A stretch of DNA of 43,400 nt, from contig JASLMH010000015.1 of assembly GCA_030746635.1 (NCBI GenBank), positions 1 through 43,400 of the forward strand, read 5' to 3'. Below, in pieces: positions 23,019 to 34,113 of the stretch. Under the pieces are notes generated by a model that saw nothing but the letters and a program-made list of their open reading frames with translations, searched no databases and had not been told where the DNA came from. Numbering within the stretch: position 1 is the first letter of the stretch; every line of letters starts with the position of its first letter. A program made the translations under genes and the position numbers. Source of the DNA: Alphaproteobacteria bacterium. Lineage in GTDB: Bacteria; Pseudomonadota; Alphaproteobacteria; GCA-2731375.

Positions 23019-23950
23019 GCGCCCCTCCCCGTGATCAAGGCGGCGGGCCGCACGACGGCGACGGCCGCGAGACGGAATCCGACGGCGGTTCGATAAGCGG
23101 CGGCATACTCGGCTGGCTGCGAGGGTTGTTGCGCGGCAATGGCGACGCCGGCTTGCGCGAGAGCATCGAGGAAGTCATCGAGGAGCACGAATCCTCGGCG
23201 CCGGTGCTCGATCCCGAACAGCGCGAAATGCTGATGAACATCATCAGCTTCGGCGAACTGCAGGTCGACGACGTGATGGTGCCGCGGACCGATATTGTCG
23301 CCTTGGAAGCCGGCGCCGCGCTGCCCGACGTGGTCGCGGCATTTCGTGCCGCCCACCATTCACGATTGCCGGTCTATCGCGAGACCTTGGATGACATCGC
23401 CGGTTTCGTCCATATCAAGGATATCGTCGATCGCTGGGGCGGGGCGGCTGATTTCTCCCTGGCCGGCATCCTGCGCGAACTGCTGGTGGTGCCGCCGTCG
23501 ATGCCGATCCTCGATCTGCTGGCTCGCATGCGCGCGACCAGGATCCATATGGCGGTGGTGGTTGATGAATATGGCGGTACCGATGGCCTGGTGACCATCG
23601 AGGACATCGTCGAGGAAATCGTCGGCGAAATCGAGGACGAGCACGACACCACCGAAGGGCCGCTGTTGCGCGACCTGGCCGATGGCTCGTTCGATGCCGA
23701 TGGTCGGGCCGAAATCGACGAGCTGGAAAGGATCCTCGGGGTCGACCTGATGTCGGACGAGGCGGACGAGGATATCGAGACCCTCGGCGGCCTCGTCTTC
23801 TCCATGCTGGGGCGGGTGCCGCCGGCCGGCGAAGTGGTCCGCCACCCCTCGGGCGTGGAGTTCGAGGTCGTGGATGCCGATCCACGGCGGATCAAGCGCC
23901 TGAAAATCAGGCGCCTGCCGTCGGAAGCGGACGACCCGGCGACCTCCTGA
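23015..23950 (+). CDS. CorC/HlyC-type CBS-pair protein
   Basis: A 311-residue cytoplasmic protein. It has a hydrophilic Asp/Gly-rich head (1-35), then MVPRTDIVALE and two CBS domains (about 85-205, with HSRLPVYRETLDDIAGFVHIKDI and VVVDEYGGTDGLVTIEDIVEEIVGEIEDE), and a C-terminal CorC_HlyC domain (225-300, LGGLVFSMLGRVPPAGE). Members are linked to magnesium and cobalt efflux or to haemolysin-like phenotypes; the biochemical role is unsettled. No transmembrane DUF21 domain is attached. GGGAGGGGGAG precedes the ATG, which overlaps the ybeY stop (ATGA). Confidence 0.92.
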   Translation: MSAPPRDQGGGPHDGDGRETESDGGSISGGILGWLRGLLRGNGDAGLRESIEEVIEEHESSAPVLDPEQREMLMNIISFGELQVDDVMVPRTDIVALEAGAALPDVVAAFRAAHHSRLPVYRETLDDIAGFVHIKDIVDRWGGAADFSLAGILRELLVVPPSMPILDLLARMRATRIHMAVVVDEYGGTDGLVTIEDIVEEIVGEIEDEHDTTEGPLLRDLADGSFDADGRAEIDELERILGVDLMSDEADEDIETLGGLVFSMLGRVPPAGEVVRHPSGVEFEVVDADPRRIKRLKIRRLPSEADDPATS

Positions 23951-24000
23951 TCGGCCACGTCCGCGGTCCGGTGCCCAGCGTCCCTGTTTCGATCGGTCAA

Positions 24001-25521
24001 ATGGCGATGCCGTTTCGGTTGCTCGTCGCCCTCGGTCTCGGCGCGTTGGCCGCCCTGGCGTTGGCGCCGCTCTACTACCTGCCGGCACTCATCGTCGGTT
24101 TCTCCGGGCTGGCCTGGCTGCTGGGCACGGCGCCGTCCACCGGCTGGGCGTTTGCCCTGGGTTGGGCCTTCGGCGTCGGCAACTTCCTGATCGGTCTGCA
24201 CTGGATCGGCCATGCCTTCCTGGTCGATGCGGTCCGGTTCGCCTGGCTGATGCCATTCGCCGTGGCCTTGCTGGCGTCGGGCCTGGCCCTGTTCTGCGGC
24301 CTGGCGACGGCGGCCGCGCATCGCCTCGGATCGTCATCCGGGTTGGGCCGCGTGCTGGCCCTGGTGCTGTGCTGGACGGCGGCGGAATGGCTGCGCGGCA
24401 ATATCCTGACCGGCCTGCCCTGGTTGCTGTTGGGCCATGTTTGGGCGGTCAACGAGACCGGCTTGCAGGCCGCCGCGCTGCTCGGTGGGCATGCCCTGGG
24501 GGTGGTAACGATGCTGGCGGCGACGTTGCCGGTGCTGTTGTTGAGCCAAGACCGCCCGGATCGGCGCCGGGCGGCATGGCTGTTGGCGGCCGTAATGCTG
24601 CTGATCGCGGGATTGGCGGGCTATGGCCATTGGCGGCTGCCGACGGCGGCGGCGCCTGAACATGACGGAATTCGCTTGCGCCTGGTCCAGGCCGGTATTC
24701 CACAGGCGGAAAAATGGCTGCCGGAAATGCGGGATCGCAACCTGGCACGCTATCTCCGCCTCGGCCGGTCCGCCGAAGGTCGGGCGCCATCCCATCTCGT
24801 CTGGCCGGAGACGGCGACCTCGTTCTTCCTGGCGGGGGATGATCGGCGGCGCGACATCATCGCCCGCACCCTGGCGCCCGGACAATTGCTGATAACCGGT
24901 TCACCGCGCCGGACCGGCCGCTCCGATGAGCCTATTCGCCTGTTCAACAGCCTTTTCACGCTCGGCCGAGATGGCGTGGCGGTGGCGCGTTACGACAAAT
25001 ATCACCTGGTGCCGTTCGGGGAATATCTGCCATTGCGCGGATTACTGAGCGTTGTCGGCCTGGATAAGCTCGCACCCGGTGCCGTCGACTATTCCGCCGG
25101 CGTCGGGCCGCGGCTGATCGACTTGCCCGGCCTGCCGCCGTTCCGGCCGTTGATCTGCTACGAAATCATTTTTCCGGGCGAAGTGCTGGCGGCGGGCCGC
25201 CCAGGTTGGTTGCTGAACCTGACCAACGATGCCTGGTTCGGCGACAGTTTCGGCCCTTACCAGCATCTTGATATCGCCCGTTTGCGCGCCGTGGAATTGG
25301 GCCTTCCGCTGGTTCGCGCCGCCAATACCGGTGTTTCGGCGATCGTCGATCCCTACGGGCGGATCACCGCGCAACTGCCGCTGGGCGCCGCCGGCGTGAT
25401 CGATGGGGGCCTGCCCTTGGCGTTGGCGCCAACGGTTCAATCGCGTCTGAGAGGGGCTGAATTCGGCGCCTTGCTGCTGTTGCTGGCGGCGTCGGTGATT
25501 GTTCTCCGCCGCCGGGTTTGA
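24001..25521 (+). CDS. lnt: Apolipoprotein N-acyltransferase
   Basis: A 506-residue inner-membrane enzyme that adds the third acyl chain to lipoproteins. The N-terminal third holds about six transmembrane helices (from RLLVALGLGALAALALAPL). The periplasmic nitrilase domain has the catalytic triad E270 (WPETATSF), K333 (YDKYHLVPFGEYLP) and C386 (PLICYEIIFPG), in good agreement with E. coli E267/K335/C387. NLTNDAWFGDSFGPYQHL and RAANTGVSAIVDPYG are conserved. A final helix ends the protein. The start is uncertain: ATG 24001 or 24007 begins just before the first helix, and a GTG at 23971 would add ten residues; none has a strong ribosome site. Confidence 0.94.
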   Translation: MAMPFRLLVALGLGALAALALAPLYYLPALIVGFSGLAWLLGTAPSTGWAFALGWAFGVGNFLIGLHWIGHAFLVDAVRFAWLMPFAVALLASGLALFCGLATAAAHRLGSSSGLGRVLALVLCWTAAEWLRGNILTGLPWLLLGHVWAVNETGLQAAALLGGHALGVVTMLAATLPVLLLSQDRPDRRRAAWLLAAVMLLIAGLAGYGHWRLPTAAAPEHDGIRLRLVQAGIPQAEKWLPEMRDRNLARYLRLGRSAEGRAPSHLVWPETATSFFLAGDDRRRDIIARTLAPGQLLITGSPRRTGRSDEPIRLFNSLFTLGRDGVAVARYDKYHLVPFGEYLPLRGLLSVVGLDKLAPGAVDYSAGVGPRLIDLPGLPPFRPLICYEIIFPGEVLAAGRPGWLLNLTNDAWFGDSFGPYQHLDIARLRAVELGLPLVRAANTGVSAIVDPYGRITAQLPLGAAGVIDGGLPLALAPTVQSRLRGAEFGALLLLLAASVIVLRRRV

Positions 25522-25550
25522 CCTTGCCGCAAGGATCACGGCGGCTTTGC

Positions 25551-25579
25551 TTGACACTGATCTGGACGTGCTACATACA
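25551..25579 (+). promoter_or_regulatory. Sigma-70-type promoter of the xre-metK region
   Basis: -35 TTGACA (25551-25556), a 17-base spacer and a -10-like CATACA, about 90 bases before the XRE regulator start. The leader down to 25669 is AT-rich. Confidence 0.5.
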
Positions 25580-25669
25580 TGAGATTGCAACCTTTTGGAC
25601 GCGTGAATTATTTATTAGAGATTCCTCACGCGAACTACACTTTTTGATTGCGAAACAGGAGTGCCGCAA

Positions 25670-26074
25670 GTGACAGCAAATCCCAATCCGGTGGATATTC
25701 ACGTTGGTTCGCGCGTCAGGCTTCGTCGCACGCTGCTGGGCATGAGCCAGGAAAAACTTGGCGGCGCGCTGGGTTTGACCTTTCAACAAGTGCAGAAATA
25801 CGAGCGCGGCACCAATCGGATTGGCTCCAGCCGTCTGTTTCAATTGAGCCGTATTCTGGATGTACCGGTGTCATTCTTTTTCGACGACATGGCGCCGGAA
25901 GTCGCCGATGGCCAGCCCGGGTTTGCCGAGGCGCAGCAGGCATCCTTCGACCAGGATGACCTATCGAAGCGCGAGACCCTGGAACTGGTTCGGGCCTATT
26001 ACCGGATCAAGGATTCGGCCGTGCGCAAGCGCCTGTTCGATATGGTAAAGGCAATCGGCGGCCAGGCGGAATAG
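25670..26074 (+). CDS. XRE-family helix-turn-helix regulator
   Basis: A 134-residue protein. The HTH_3 domain covers about 10-66: VDIHVGSRVRLRRTLLGMSQEKLGGALGLTFQQVQKYERGTNRIGSSRL. The C-terminal half (ETLELVRAYYRIKDSAVRKRLFDMVKAIG) is the tail common to alphaproteobacterial members found between lnt and metK. Relatives act as stress or developmental regulators. GTG at 25670 is chosen because CAGGAG lies 8 bases upstream; the GTG at 25661 would sit on top of that ribosome site. The neighbours suggest a role in methionine/SAM or envelope control, but nothing proves it. Confidence 0.9.
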   Translation: MTANPNPVDIHVGSRVRLRRTLLGMSQEKLGGALGLTFQQVQKYERGTNRIGSSRLFQLSRILDVPVSFFFDDMAPEVADGQPGFAEAQQASFDQDDLSKRETLELVRAYYRIKDSAVRKRLFDMVKAIGGQAE

Positions 26075-26128
26075 GCGTTCGGGGCAGCCGCCTGCGCGCT
26101 TGACCGGCGGCGGAAAGCCTGCAACAAA

Positions 26129-26175
26129 CCACCTGCAATCGGCGCCTCCCGGCGCCGGGTGGGTATGTATTTTTC
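26129..26175 (+). promoter_or_regulatory. Strong hairpin in the metK leader
   Basis: CGGCGCC-TCCC-GGCGCCG (26140-26157) is extended by CCACC (26129-26133) pairing with GGTGG (26158-26162) around a 6-base bulge. The T-rich tract TATTTTTCT follows at 26168-26176, 20-30 bases before the metK GTG. It may be an attenuator or a terminator for the XRE gene. It does not match SAM-I, SAM-II or SAH riboswitch cores that I can recognise. Confidence 0.45.
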
Positions 26176-26194
26176 TCGATCGCGGGAGGCGTTT

Positions 26195-27365
<1,171 letters not shown>

Positions 27366-27373
<8 letters not shown>

Positions 27374-28118
27374 ACCGCCCCGACGCACCATTTACGGCCG
27401 CCGGCGCGGCAAGCCGCTGCGTCCGGCTCGGCGCGAACTGCTTCAACGTTTGCTGCCACGACTGCGGCTCGACCCATCAGCCTGGCGGGATCGGGCCCTG
27501 GATCCGCGGACCCTGTTCACGCCGGCCAGACAGCGGACCTGGTTGGAGATCGGCTTCGGCGCCGGCGAGCACCTGACGGCGATGGCGCGGGCCCATCCCG
27601 AGGTCGGCTTCATCGGCTGTGAGCCGTTCATCAACGGCGTGGCCCGGTTGCTCGGCTTCATCGATCAATACCAATTGGACAATGTCCGGATCGTCGACGG
27701 CGATGCCGCGCTGTTGTTGGACAAGCTGCCCGATGCCAGCATCGACCGGGCGTTCCTTTTGTTCCCCGATCCCTGGCCCAAGCGGCGCCACCACAAACGG
27801 CGCTTCGTGCGGCCGTCGAACATCGCGGCGATGGCCAGGGTGCTGGCCGATGGCGCTAGGTGGCGCATGGCGACCGACGATGCGGGCTATTGCCGTTGGA
27901 TGCTGGCGCACCTGGCCGACCACCCGGAATTTGAATGGCTGGTCCGGCGGCCGTCGGACTGGCGATGCCGGCCGGAGGACTGGCCGCCAACCCGTTACGA
28001 GGGCAAAGCCCTGGCCGAGGGCCGGGCGCCGGCCTATCTCGGCTTCCAACGCCGATCCCGCCAGGTTACCGCGGACGCGGCAAACGGCTTGATTAAGGGC
28101 GGCGAAGCCCATATATAG
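27366..28118 (+). CDS. trmB: tRNA (guanine-N7)-methyltransferase
   Basis: A 250-residue SAM-dependent enzyme that makes m7G46 in the tRNA variable loop. The SAM motif is [11 protein letters not shown], followed by [16 protein letters not shown] and the signature [18 protein letters not shown] with RPSNI after it. The C-terminal [21 protein letters not shown] is also characteristic. The start is TTG at 27366 (L-A-E-P-P), overlapping the metK stop by 8 bases, so translation is probably coupled. The gene is followed by an intrinsic terminator before rimP. Confidence 0.95.
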
Positions 28119-28161
28119 GCCGCTAACAAATAGCCCGGCGGCAAGTCGGGAGGTAGGAAAG

Positions 28162-28190
28162 GTGGGCCTGCGGCCCACTTTTTGTTTTTT
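28162..28190 (+). terminator. Strong intrinsic terminator / attenuator before rimP
   Basis: GTGGGCC-TGC-GGCCCAC, a perfect 7-bp stem, is followed by TTTTTGTTTTTT. It lies 44 bases after trmB and ends 23 bases before the rimP start. It may end the trmB transcript, but its closeness to rimP also fits a regulated leader of the nusA operon, whose NusA product is known to control its own synthesis in E. coli. Confidence 0.9.
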
Positions 28191-28213
28191 GGCCGCCTGA
28201 GCGAGGGTTGCCG

Positions 28214-28735
28214 GTGCCGGCTGCGAACGAACAACTGGCAGAGGTCGAACGCCTGATCGAACCGTCGGTCGAGGCCATGGGCTTTCGCCTGGTGCGTTTG
28301 CGCTTCATGGGCGGACAGGCGCGGCCGACCTTGCAGGTCATGGCGGAGCGGTTGGACGATAGGGAAATGAACGTTGATGATTGTGCCGATCTCAGCCGTG
28401 CCATTTCCGCGCTGCTGGACGTCGAGGACCCGATCGCCGGCGCCTATTTGCTTGAGGTCAGTTCGCCGGGGATCGACCGCCCGCTGGTGCGGCCGGACGA
28501 TTTCCTGCGGTTCGCCGGCTATCAGGCCCGGATCGAGGCGTGCCGGCTGATCGACGGCCGACGGCGTTTCGTCGGTCGTTTGCTGGGTCTGCGGGATGGC
28601 CGCGTGCAGATCGCGCTGGCCGACGCGGCTGACGACGAAGGCGAGTACGAAATACCCATTGAAGACGTCGAACGGGCCAAGCTGGTCCTGACCGATGAAC
28701 TGATCCAAGCCACCCTGAAGAAGAGAAAACACTGA
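28214..28735 (+). CDS. rimP: Ribosome maturation factor RimP
   Basis: A 173-residue protein needed for 30S maturation. It has the two usual domains: an alpha/beta N-terminal part (VERLIEPSVEAMGFRLVRLRF...DDREMNVDDCADLSRAISALLD, then YLLEVSSPGIDRPL) and an SH3-like C-terminal part (FVGRLLGLRDGRVQIAL). GTG at 28214 is chosen because AGGG lies 6 bases upstream; a TTG six bases earlier overlaps that site. The stop shares a base with the nusA start (TGATG), so the two are translationally coupled. Confidence 0.95.
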   Translation: MPAANEQLAEVERLIEPSVEAMGFRLVRLRFMGGQARPTLQVMAERLDDREMNVDDCADLSRAISALLDVEDPIAGAYLLEVSSPGIDRPLVRPDDFLRFAGYQARIEACRLIDGRRRFVGRLLGLRDGRVQIALADAADDEGEYEIPIEDVERAKLVLTDELIQATLKKRKH

Positions 28736-30360
28736 TGGCCGAGACAGAGACAGTAGTTGGCGCCAATCGATTGGAGCTGTTGCAGATCGCCGATGCGGTC
28801 GCCCGCGAGAAGGCGATCGAGGCGGAAATCGTCGTCGAGGCGATGGAAGAAGCCATTCAACGGGCCGCCCGCTCGAAATACGGCATGGAAAACGAGATTC
28901 GCGCCGAAATCGACCGCAAGTCCGGCGATATCAAGCTGTACCGCCTGCTCGAGGTGGTCGATATCGTCGAGAACCCGGCGACGGAGATCGGCTTGCCGGA
29001 GGCGCAAGGGCGCAACCCTGACGCCCGCGTCGGCGATTTGATCTCGGAGGCCCTGCCGCCGATTGATTTCGGCCGCATCGCGGCGCAGACCGCCAAGCAG
29101 GTCATCGTCCAGAAGGTGCGCGAGGCCGAGCGCGAGCGGCAATACGAGGAATACAAGGACCGCATCGGCGAAATCGTCAACGGCATCGTCAAGCGGGTGG
29201 AATACGGCAACGTCATGGTCGATCTCGGCCGCGCCGAGGCGGTGGTCCGGCGGGACGAAACCCTGCCCAGGGAAAGCCTGCGTCAGGGCGACCGCATCCG
29301 GGCCTATATCTATGATGTCCGGCCGGAGCAGCGCGGGCCGCAGATTTTCCTTTCGCGAACCCATCCACAATTCATGTCGAAGCTGTTCACCCAGGAGGTG
29401 CCGGAGATCTACGACGGCATCATCGAAATCAGGGCGGTCGCCCGCGATCCCGGCAGCCGCGCGAAAATCGCCGTCTTGTCCAACGATTCCAGCATCGACC
29501 CGGTTGGCGCCTGCGTCGGCATGCGCGGCAGTCGCGTACAGGCGGTGGTCAACGAATTGCAGGGCGAGAAGATCGACATCATCCAATGGTCGCCGGATCA
29601 GGCCTCGTTCCTGGTCAACGCCCTTGCCCCCGCCGACGTCGTCAAGGTGGTGATGGACGAAGACGCCAAGAAGTTCGAGGTCGTGGTGCCCGACGAGATG
29701 TTGAGCCTGGCGATCGGGCGTCGCGGGCAGAACGTCCGCCTGGCCTCGCAGCTGACCGGCTGGGAAATCGATATCCTGACCGAGCAGGAGGAATCCGAAC
29801 GCCGTCAGGAAGAGATGCGCCTGCGCAGCGAGATCTTCATGGAAGCGTTGGTGATCGACGAGATGATGGCCCAGTTGCTGGCGACGGAAGGCTTTTCCTC
29901 GGTCGAGGAAGTCGCCTATGTCGAGCAAGAGGAACTGGCCGGGCTCGAGGGCTTCGACCTGGATCTGGCGGCGGCCCTGCAGCAACGGGCGCAGGAGCAC
30001 CTGGCGGCCCGGGACGCGGCATACGACGCCCGGCGGCGGGAACTGGGGGTCACCGAGGAGTTGGCGGCGATCGAGGGATTGAGCCCTGGCATGCTGGTGA
30101 CGCTGGGCGAGAACGCCATCAAGGAACTCGACGATTTCGCCGAACTGGCCACCGACGAGGTCACCAACCCGACGGATGGGATATTGCGCGACTATGGGCT
30201 CAGCGACGAGGAAGCCTCCGAGATGATCATGGCCGCCCGGGCGCATTGGTTCGAGGACGAAGAGCCGCCGGCGGAGCCCGCCGACGCTGCCGAGGCCGCC
30301 GAGGCCGCCGAGGCCGACGCGGCGGAGGAGACCGAAGCGCCCAGCGAGCCGGAAGCCTGA
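28735..30360 (+). CDS. nusA: Transcription elongation/termination factor NusA
   Basis: A 541-residue protein. The N-terminal RNA polymerase-binding domain (1-130) is followed by an S1 domain (about 137-205, [14 protein letters not shown]), two KH domains ([18 protein letters not shown] and [21 protein letters not shown]), and two helix-hairpin AR repeats in the C-terminal part ([22 protein letters not shown] and related). The last 35 residues are almost only Ala, Glu and Pro ([15 protein letters not shown]), a low-complexity tail. It pauses or antiterminates RNA polymerase in the cytoplasm. The order rimP-nusA-ylxR-infB-rbfA-truB-rpsO-pnp is the ancient conserved operon. Confidence 0.97.
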   Translation: MAETETVVGANRLELLQIADAVAREKAIEAEIVVEAMEEAIQRAARSKYGMENEIRAEIDRKSGDIKLYRLLEVVDIVENPATEIGLPEAQGRNPDARVGDLISEALPPIDFGRIAAQTAKQVIVQKVREAERERQYEEYKDRIGEIVNGIVKRVEYGNVMVDLGRAEAVVRRDETLPRESLRQGDRIRAYIYDVRPEQRGPQIFLSRTHPQFMSKLFTQEVPEIYDGIIEIRAVARDPGSRAKIAVLSNDSSIDPVGACVGMRGSRVQAVVNELQGEKIDIIQWSPDQASFLVNALAPADVVKVVMDEDAKKFEVVVPDEMLSLAIGRRGQNVRLASQLTGWEIDILTEQEESERRQEEMRLRSEIFMEALVIDEMMAQLLATEGFSSVEEVAYVEQEELAGLEGFDLDLAAALQQRAQEHLAARDAAYDARRRELGVTEELAAIEGLSPGMLVTLGENAIKELDDFAELATDEVTNPTDGILRDYGLSDEEASEMIMAARAHWFEDEEPPAEPADAAEAAEAAEADAAEETEAPSEPEA

Positions 30361-30373
30361 CGGGTCGGTGGGC

Positions 30374-30964
30374 ATGGGCAAGGCCGCCAAATCCGCGCCC
30401 GAGAGGCGCTGCATCGCCACCGGCGATGTGGCGCCGGCCTCGCGGCTGCTGCGGTTCGTGGTCGACCCGGAGGGGCAGGTCGTCCCCGACCTTGCCCAGA
30501 AGCTGCCCGGCCGCGGTATCTGGGTCGGTGCCCGCCGCGACCTGCTTGACCGGGCCGTCGGCAAGCGGCTGTTCGCCCGCGCCGCGCGGATGCCGGTGAC
30601 GGTGGCCGACGACCTGCCGGGGCGCGTCGAGGCCGAGATGACGCGGCGCTGCCTGGGTTTGCTCGGCCTGGCCCGGCGGGCCGGCGAACTGGTGCTGGGT
30701 TTCGAGAAGGTGCGATCGGCTCTGCGAGGGCAGCAATTGGCGGCCGTCGTCGTGGCCAGCGACGGCTCGAGGCGGGAACGGAACCGGCTGATCGGCCGGT
30801 CGGACGAGGGTTCGGACAAAATGGCGCTGATCGAGCTGTTCGGGTCGACGGAATTGAGCTTGGCATTGGGCCGTGAAAATGTGGTACATGCTGGCCTGAG
30901 GTCCGGCGGATTGGCGGCTCGATTGCTGCGGGAAAGCCGCCGGCTGGAGGAATTTCGCGGCTAG
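30374..30964 (+). CDS. YlxR (DUF448) / L7Ae-like RNA-binding protein
   Basis: A 196-residue fusion. Residues 8-80 are the YlxR/DUF448 domain with RRCIATGDV and LPGRGIWVGARRDLLDRAV. Residues about 90-175 are an L7Ae/L30e-like domain (CLGLLGLARRAGELVLGFEKV). In Firmicutes these are separate proteins (YlxR and YlxQ) encoded in the same operon; the fused form is usual in alphaproteobacteria. Both domains bind RNA, and YlxR has been linked to transcription control and RNase P. ATG at 30374 or GTG at 30368 may start it. A 59-base gap separates it from infB. Confidence 0.93.
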   Translation: MGKAAKSAPERRCIATGDVAPASRLLRFVVDPEGQVVPDLAQKLPGRGIWVGARRDLLDRAVGKRLFARAARMPVTVADDLPGRVEAEMTRRCLGLLGLARRAGELVLGFEKVRSALRGQQLAAVVVASDGSRRERNRLIGRSDEGSDKMALIELFGSTELSLALGRENVVHAGLRSGGLAARLLRESRRLEEFRG

Positions 30965-31023
30965 CGCGAATGGCCGCGCAATGGCGTTTGGCCATGCCTT
31001 AGGGCGAGGTGGGACAAGGCGAC

Positions 31024-33624
31024 GTGAGTGATTCGGGAAAAAAGGAAACACTGAGCCTGACGGGCGGTTCGGGGCGATTGGGTCTGCGCAAGCCAGGCGA
31101 AGGCGGTAGTCCCCCGCCACCGCGTGGCGGCATGGGCGGTCGCAAGACCGTGACGGTCGAGGTGCGCCGCAGCCGATCGGTGTCGCGGAGTGCCGCCCAA
31201 CCGGTGGCCGAGGCGCTGACGCCGGTCAAGGAGGCTCCCCCCGCCGAGGTCCAGCTCGTGGAACCGAGCCCGCCGGCGGGCGCCGAGGCGGCGAGCGATA
31301 CCCGCACACGGCATGTTCTGCGCACCCTGTCCGACGAAGAAAAGGTGGCCAGGGCGCGCGCCCTGGACAACGCCCGCGCCGCCGACGAGGCCGCCCGTGC
31401 CCGGGCCGAGGAGAATGCCCAGCGGCGCGCGGTGGAGGAGGCCCGTCTGGCCACCGAGCGCGAGGCTGCCGAGGAACGACGCAAGGAAGAGGAAAACCGC
31501 AAGCGGGTAGACGAAGAAGCGCGCCGCAAATCCGAGGAGGAGGCCGAGCGCAAACTTCGCGAAAAGGACGAGCAGGCCGAGCAGAGCGCGGCGGCGGTCG
31601 CGGCCGAGAAGGGGGCGCCGGTACGACGGGCGGTGCGGCCGGCCGAGGCCAAGGCCGAAGAGGAGGCCGGGCGGCCCCGGCGGGGCGGCGAGCGGCCGAA
31701 ACCGACGCCGCGCGCCCGCACCGAACCGCGCCGGCGTCGCGGACGCCTGACGGTGTCCGATGCTCTTTCCGATCGGGAAGAGCGGATGCGCAGCCTGGCC
31801 TCGATGAAGCGCGAACGCGAACGCCGCAAGCAACAGATGGCCGGCGCGGCCGAGCCGCCGGCCAAGGTGGTGCGTGAAGTGGTGGTGCCGGAAACCATCA
31901 CCGTTCAGGAATTGGCCAATCGTATGGCCGAGCGCGGCGTTGACGTGGTTCGAACCCTGATGGGCATGGGCGTCATGGCGACAGTCAACCAGACCATCGA
32001 CGCCGATACCGCCGAGCTCGTGGTCGCCGAGTTCGGCCACAACCTGCGCCGGGTCTCGGAGGCCGACGTCGAGATCGGCCTGAAGGGTGCCGACGACATG
32101 GAAGAGGATCTGGAGACCCGGCCACCGGTGGTGACCGTCATGGGCCATGTCGATCATGGCAAGACGTCCCTACTGGACGCGATCCGCGAAGCCGATGTCG
32201 TGAGCGGCGAAGCCGGCGGTATCACCCAGCATATCGGCGCCTATCAGGTGGTTTCTCCCTCGGGCGGCAAGATCACTTTCGTCGATACCCCGGGGCACGA
32301 GGCCTTCACCTCGATGCGCGCCCGTGGCGCACAAGTCACCGATGTGGTGGTGCTGGTGGTGGCCGCCGACGACGGCGTGATGCCGCAAACGGTCGAAGCG
32401 ATCAATCACGCCAAGGCGGCCGAGGTACCGATCATCGTCGCCATCAACAAGATGGATCTGCCGAACGCCAATCCAAACCGGGTGAAGCAGGAGCTGCTGC
32501 AACACGAGGTGATCGCCGAGGAGATGGGCGGCGATGTCCAGATCGTCGAAGTCTCGGCGGTGAAAAAACAGAACCTCGACGGGCTGGAGGAGATCATCCT
32601 GCTGCAGTCCGAACTTCTGGAGTTGCAGGCGAATCCCGAACGCCTGGCGGAAGGCGTGGTGATCGAGGCGCAACTGGATCGCGGTCGCGGCGCCGTGGCG
32701 ACGGTCCTGGTGCAGCGCGGCACCTTGAACGTCGGCGATGTGTTCGTCGCCGGCGCCCATTGGGGCAAGGTGCGGGCCCTAATCGACAGTCACGGCGACA
32801 ACATCGACAGCGCCGGTCCGTCGATGCCGGTGGAGGTATTGGGCCTCAACGGGGCGCCCGGCGCGGGCGACGAATTCGCCGTTGTCGAAAATGAAGCGCG
32901 GGCCCGCGAAGTGGCCGACTATCGACAGCGCGTGGAGCGAGATCGACGGGCGGTGAGCGGCGCCCGTGGCAGCCTGGAACAAATGTTCGACAAGATTCAG
33001 GCCGGCGAACAACAGGAATTCCCGCTGGTCGTCAAGACCGACGTTCAGGGCTCGTTGGAAGCCATCATCGCGGCGGTGGAGAAATTGAACACCGACGAGG
33101 TCTCGGCCCGGGTCCTGCACGCGGGTGTCGGCGGCATCACCGAGTCCGATATCGATCTGGCGCGTGCCTCGGACGCCGTGGTCATCGGTTTCAATGTGCG
33201 GGCCAATGCCCAGGCCCGCGAGATGGCGCGGCATGAAAGAATTGAAATCCGTTACTATTCGATCATCTACGAATTGGTCGACGACCTGCGCAAGGCGATG
33301 AGCGGCCTGCTGGCGCCGGAGATTCGCGAGACGGTGATCGGCGGTGCCGACGTGCTTGAGGTCTTCAATGTATCCAAGGTCGGCAAGATCGCCGGCTGCC
33401 GCATCAATACAGGCCTGGCGCGGCGTAACGCCCGGATTAGATTGCTGCGCGACAGCGTAGTGATCCACGAGGGTGGCATGCGTTCGTTGAAGCGTTTCAA
33501 GGACGACACCAACGAGGTCCGCGAGGGCAACGAATGTGGCGTTGCCCTGGAGAACTACCAGGATATCCAGCCCGGCGACCAGTTGGAGTTCTTCGAGGTC
33601 GAGGAAATCGAACGCTCGCTCTAG
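31024..33624 (+). CDS. infB: Translation initiation factor IF-2
   Basis: An 866-residue GTPase that brings fMet-tRNA to the 30S subunit. The N-terminal 270 residues are a long charged region, rich in Ala, Glu and Arg, which probably forms extended coiled helices (about 100-200). Then come the IF2_N domain ([18 protein letters not shown]), the GTPase domain with G1 GHVDHGKT (374-381), DTPGHEAF and NKMDLP, and beta-barrel domains II to IV. GTG at 31024 (V-S-D-S-G-K-K) is preferred: AAGG lies just upstream and alphaproteobacterial IF-2 commonly starts MSDS/MSDTK. An alternative GTG is 15 bases earlier. An internal start for a shorter IF-2 isoform is possible but not visible with certainty. Confidence 0.97.
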   Translation: MSDSGKKETLSLTGGSGRLGLRKPGEGGSPPPPRGGMGGRKTVTVEVRRSRSVSRSAAQPVAEALTPVKEAPPAEVQLVEPSPPAGAEAASDTRTRHVLRTLSDEEKVARARALDNARAADEAARARAEENAQRRAVEEARLATEREAAEERRKEEENRKRVDEEARRKSEEEAERKLREKDEQAEQSAAAVAAEKGAPVRRAVRPAEAKAEEEAGRPRRGGERPKPTPRARTEPRRRRGRLTVSDALSDREERMRSLASMKRERERRKQQMAGAAEPPAKVVREVVVPETITVQELANRMAERGVDVVRTLMGMGVMATVNQTIDADTAELVVAEFGHNLRRVSEADVEIGLKGADDMEEDLETRPPVVTVMGHVDHGKTSLLDAIREADVVSGEAGGITQHIGAYQVVSPSGGKITFVDTPGHEAFTSMRARGAQVTDVVVLVVAADDGVMPQTVEAINHAKAAEVPIIVAINKMDLPNANPNRVKQELLQHEVIAEEMGGDVQIVEVSAVKKQNLDGLEEIILLQSELLELQANPERLAEGVVIEAQLDRGRGAVATVLVQRGTLNVGDVFVAGAHWGKVRALIDSHGDNIDSAGPSMPVEVLGLNGAPGAGDEFAVVENEARAREVADYRQRVERDRRAVSGARGSLEQMFDKIQAGEQQEFPLVVKTDVQGSLEAIIAAVEKLNTDEVSARVLHAGVGGITESDIDLARASDAVVIGFNVRANAQAREMARHERIEIRYYSIIYELVDDLRKAMSGLLAPEIRETVIGGADVLEVFNVSKVGKIAGCRINTGLARRNARIRLLRDSVVIHEGGMRSLKRFKDDTNEVREGNECGVALENYQDIQPGDQLEFFEVEEIERSL

Positions 33625-33681
33625 GATTGGGAACTCGAACAGCCGGCCCGGCGCCTAGGTCGCCGGGCGGGGGACGACGCA

Positions 33682-34113
33682 ATGGCAAAACATGGCGGTT
33701 CGCGGCAACGGGCGAGGGGTCCGTCGCAGCGGCAACTGCGCGCCGGCGAGTTGATCCGGCATGCTCTTGCCGAGGTGTTGACGCGCGAGGAAATCCACGA
33801 TGCCGATCTGGCCGACGTGCCGGTGACGGTATCGGAAGTCGGCATGAGTGCCGACCTGCGCCATGCCACCTGCTACGTCATGCCGCTGGGCGGCGAGGGT
33901 ATCGAGCCGGTGCTGGCGGCGCTCAATCGTGTCGCGCCCTGGCTGGCTTCGCAGGTGGCCCGCCGGGTGCGGTTGAAATTCGCGCCGCGGCTTGAGTTTC
34001 GCGTCGACGAGAGTTTCGACAATGCCGGGCACATCGACCGCCTGTTGCGGCGCGACGATATCGCCGCCGATTTGGCCGCCGGCGACGACGAGGGCGACGG
34101 CGATGGCGCGTAG
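33682..34113 (+). CDS. rbfA: Ribosome-binding factor A
   Basis: A 143-residue KH-like protein for late 30S maturation around helix 1 of 16S rRNA. The motif RQLRAGELIRHALAEVLTREEI at the start and the EVGMSADLRHATCYVMPLG and LKFAPRLEFRVDESFDNAGHIDRLL stretches are typical. The acidic tail ([14 protein letters not shown]) is an alphaproteobacterial feature. The stop overlaps the truB start by 11 bases. Confidence 0.95.
   Translation: MAKHGGSRQRARGPSQRQLRAGELIRHALAEVLTREEIHDADLADVPVTVSEVGMSADLRHATCYVMPLGGEGIEPVLAALNRVAPWLASQVARRVRLKFAPRLEFRVDESFDNAGHIDRLLRRDDIAADLAAGDDEGDGDGA

Noticed and set aside
26075-26194. Known SAM-I or SAM-II riboswitch before metK
   Set aside because: The conserved core sequences and pseudoknot elements are not present; only a plain bulged hairpin is seen.
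28522-30819. 765-codon antisense frame opposite nusA and ylxR
   Set aside because: It is a product of the RNY codon bias in GC-rich coding DNA; no domain is recognisable.
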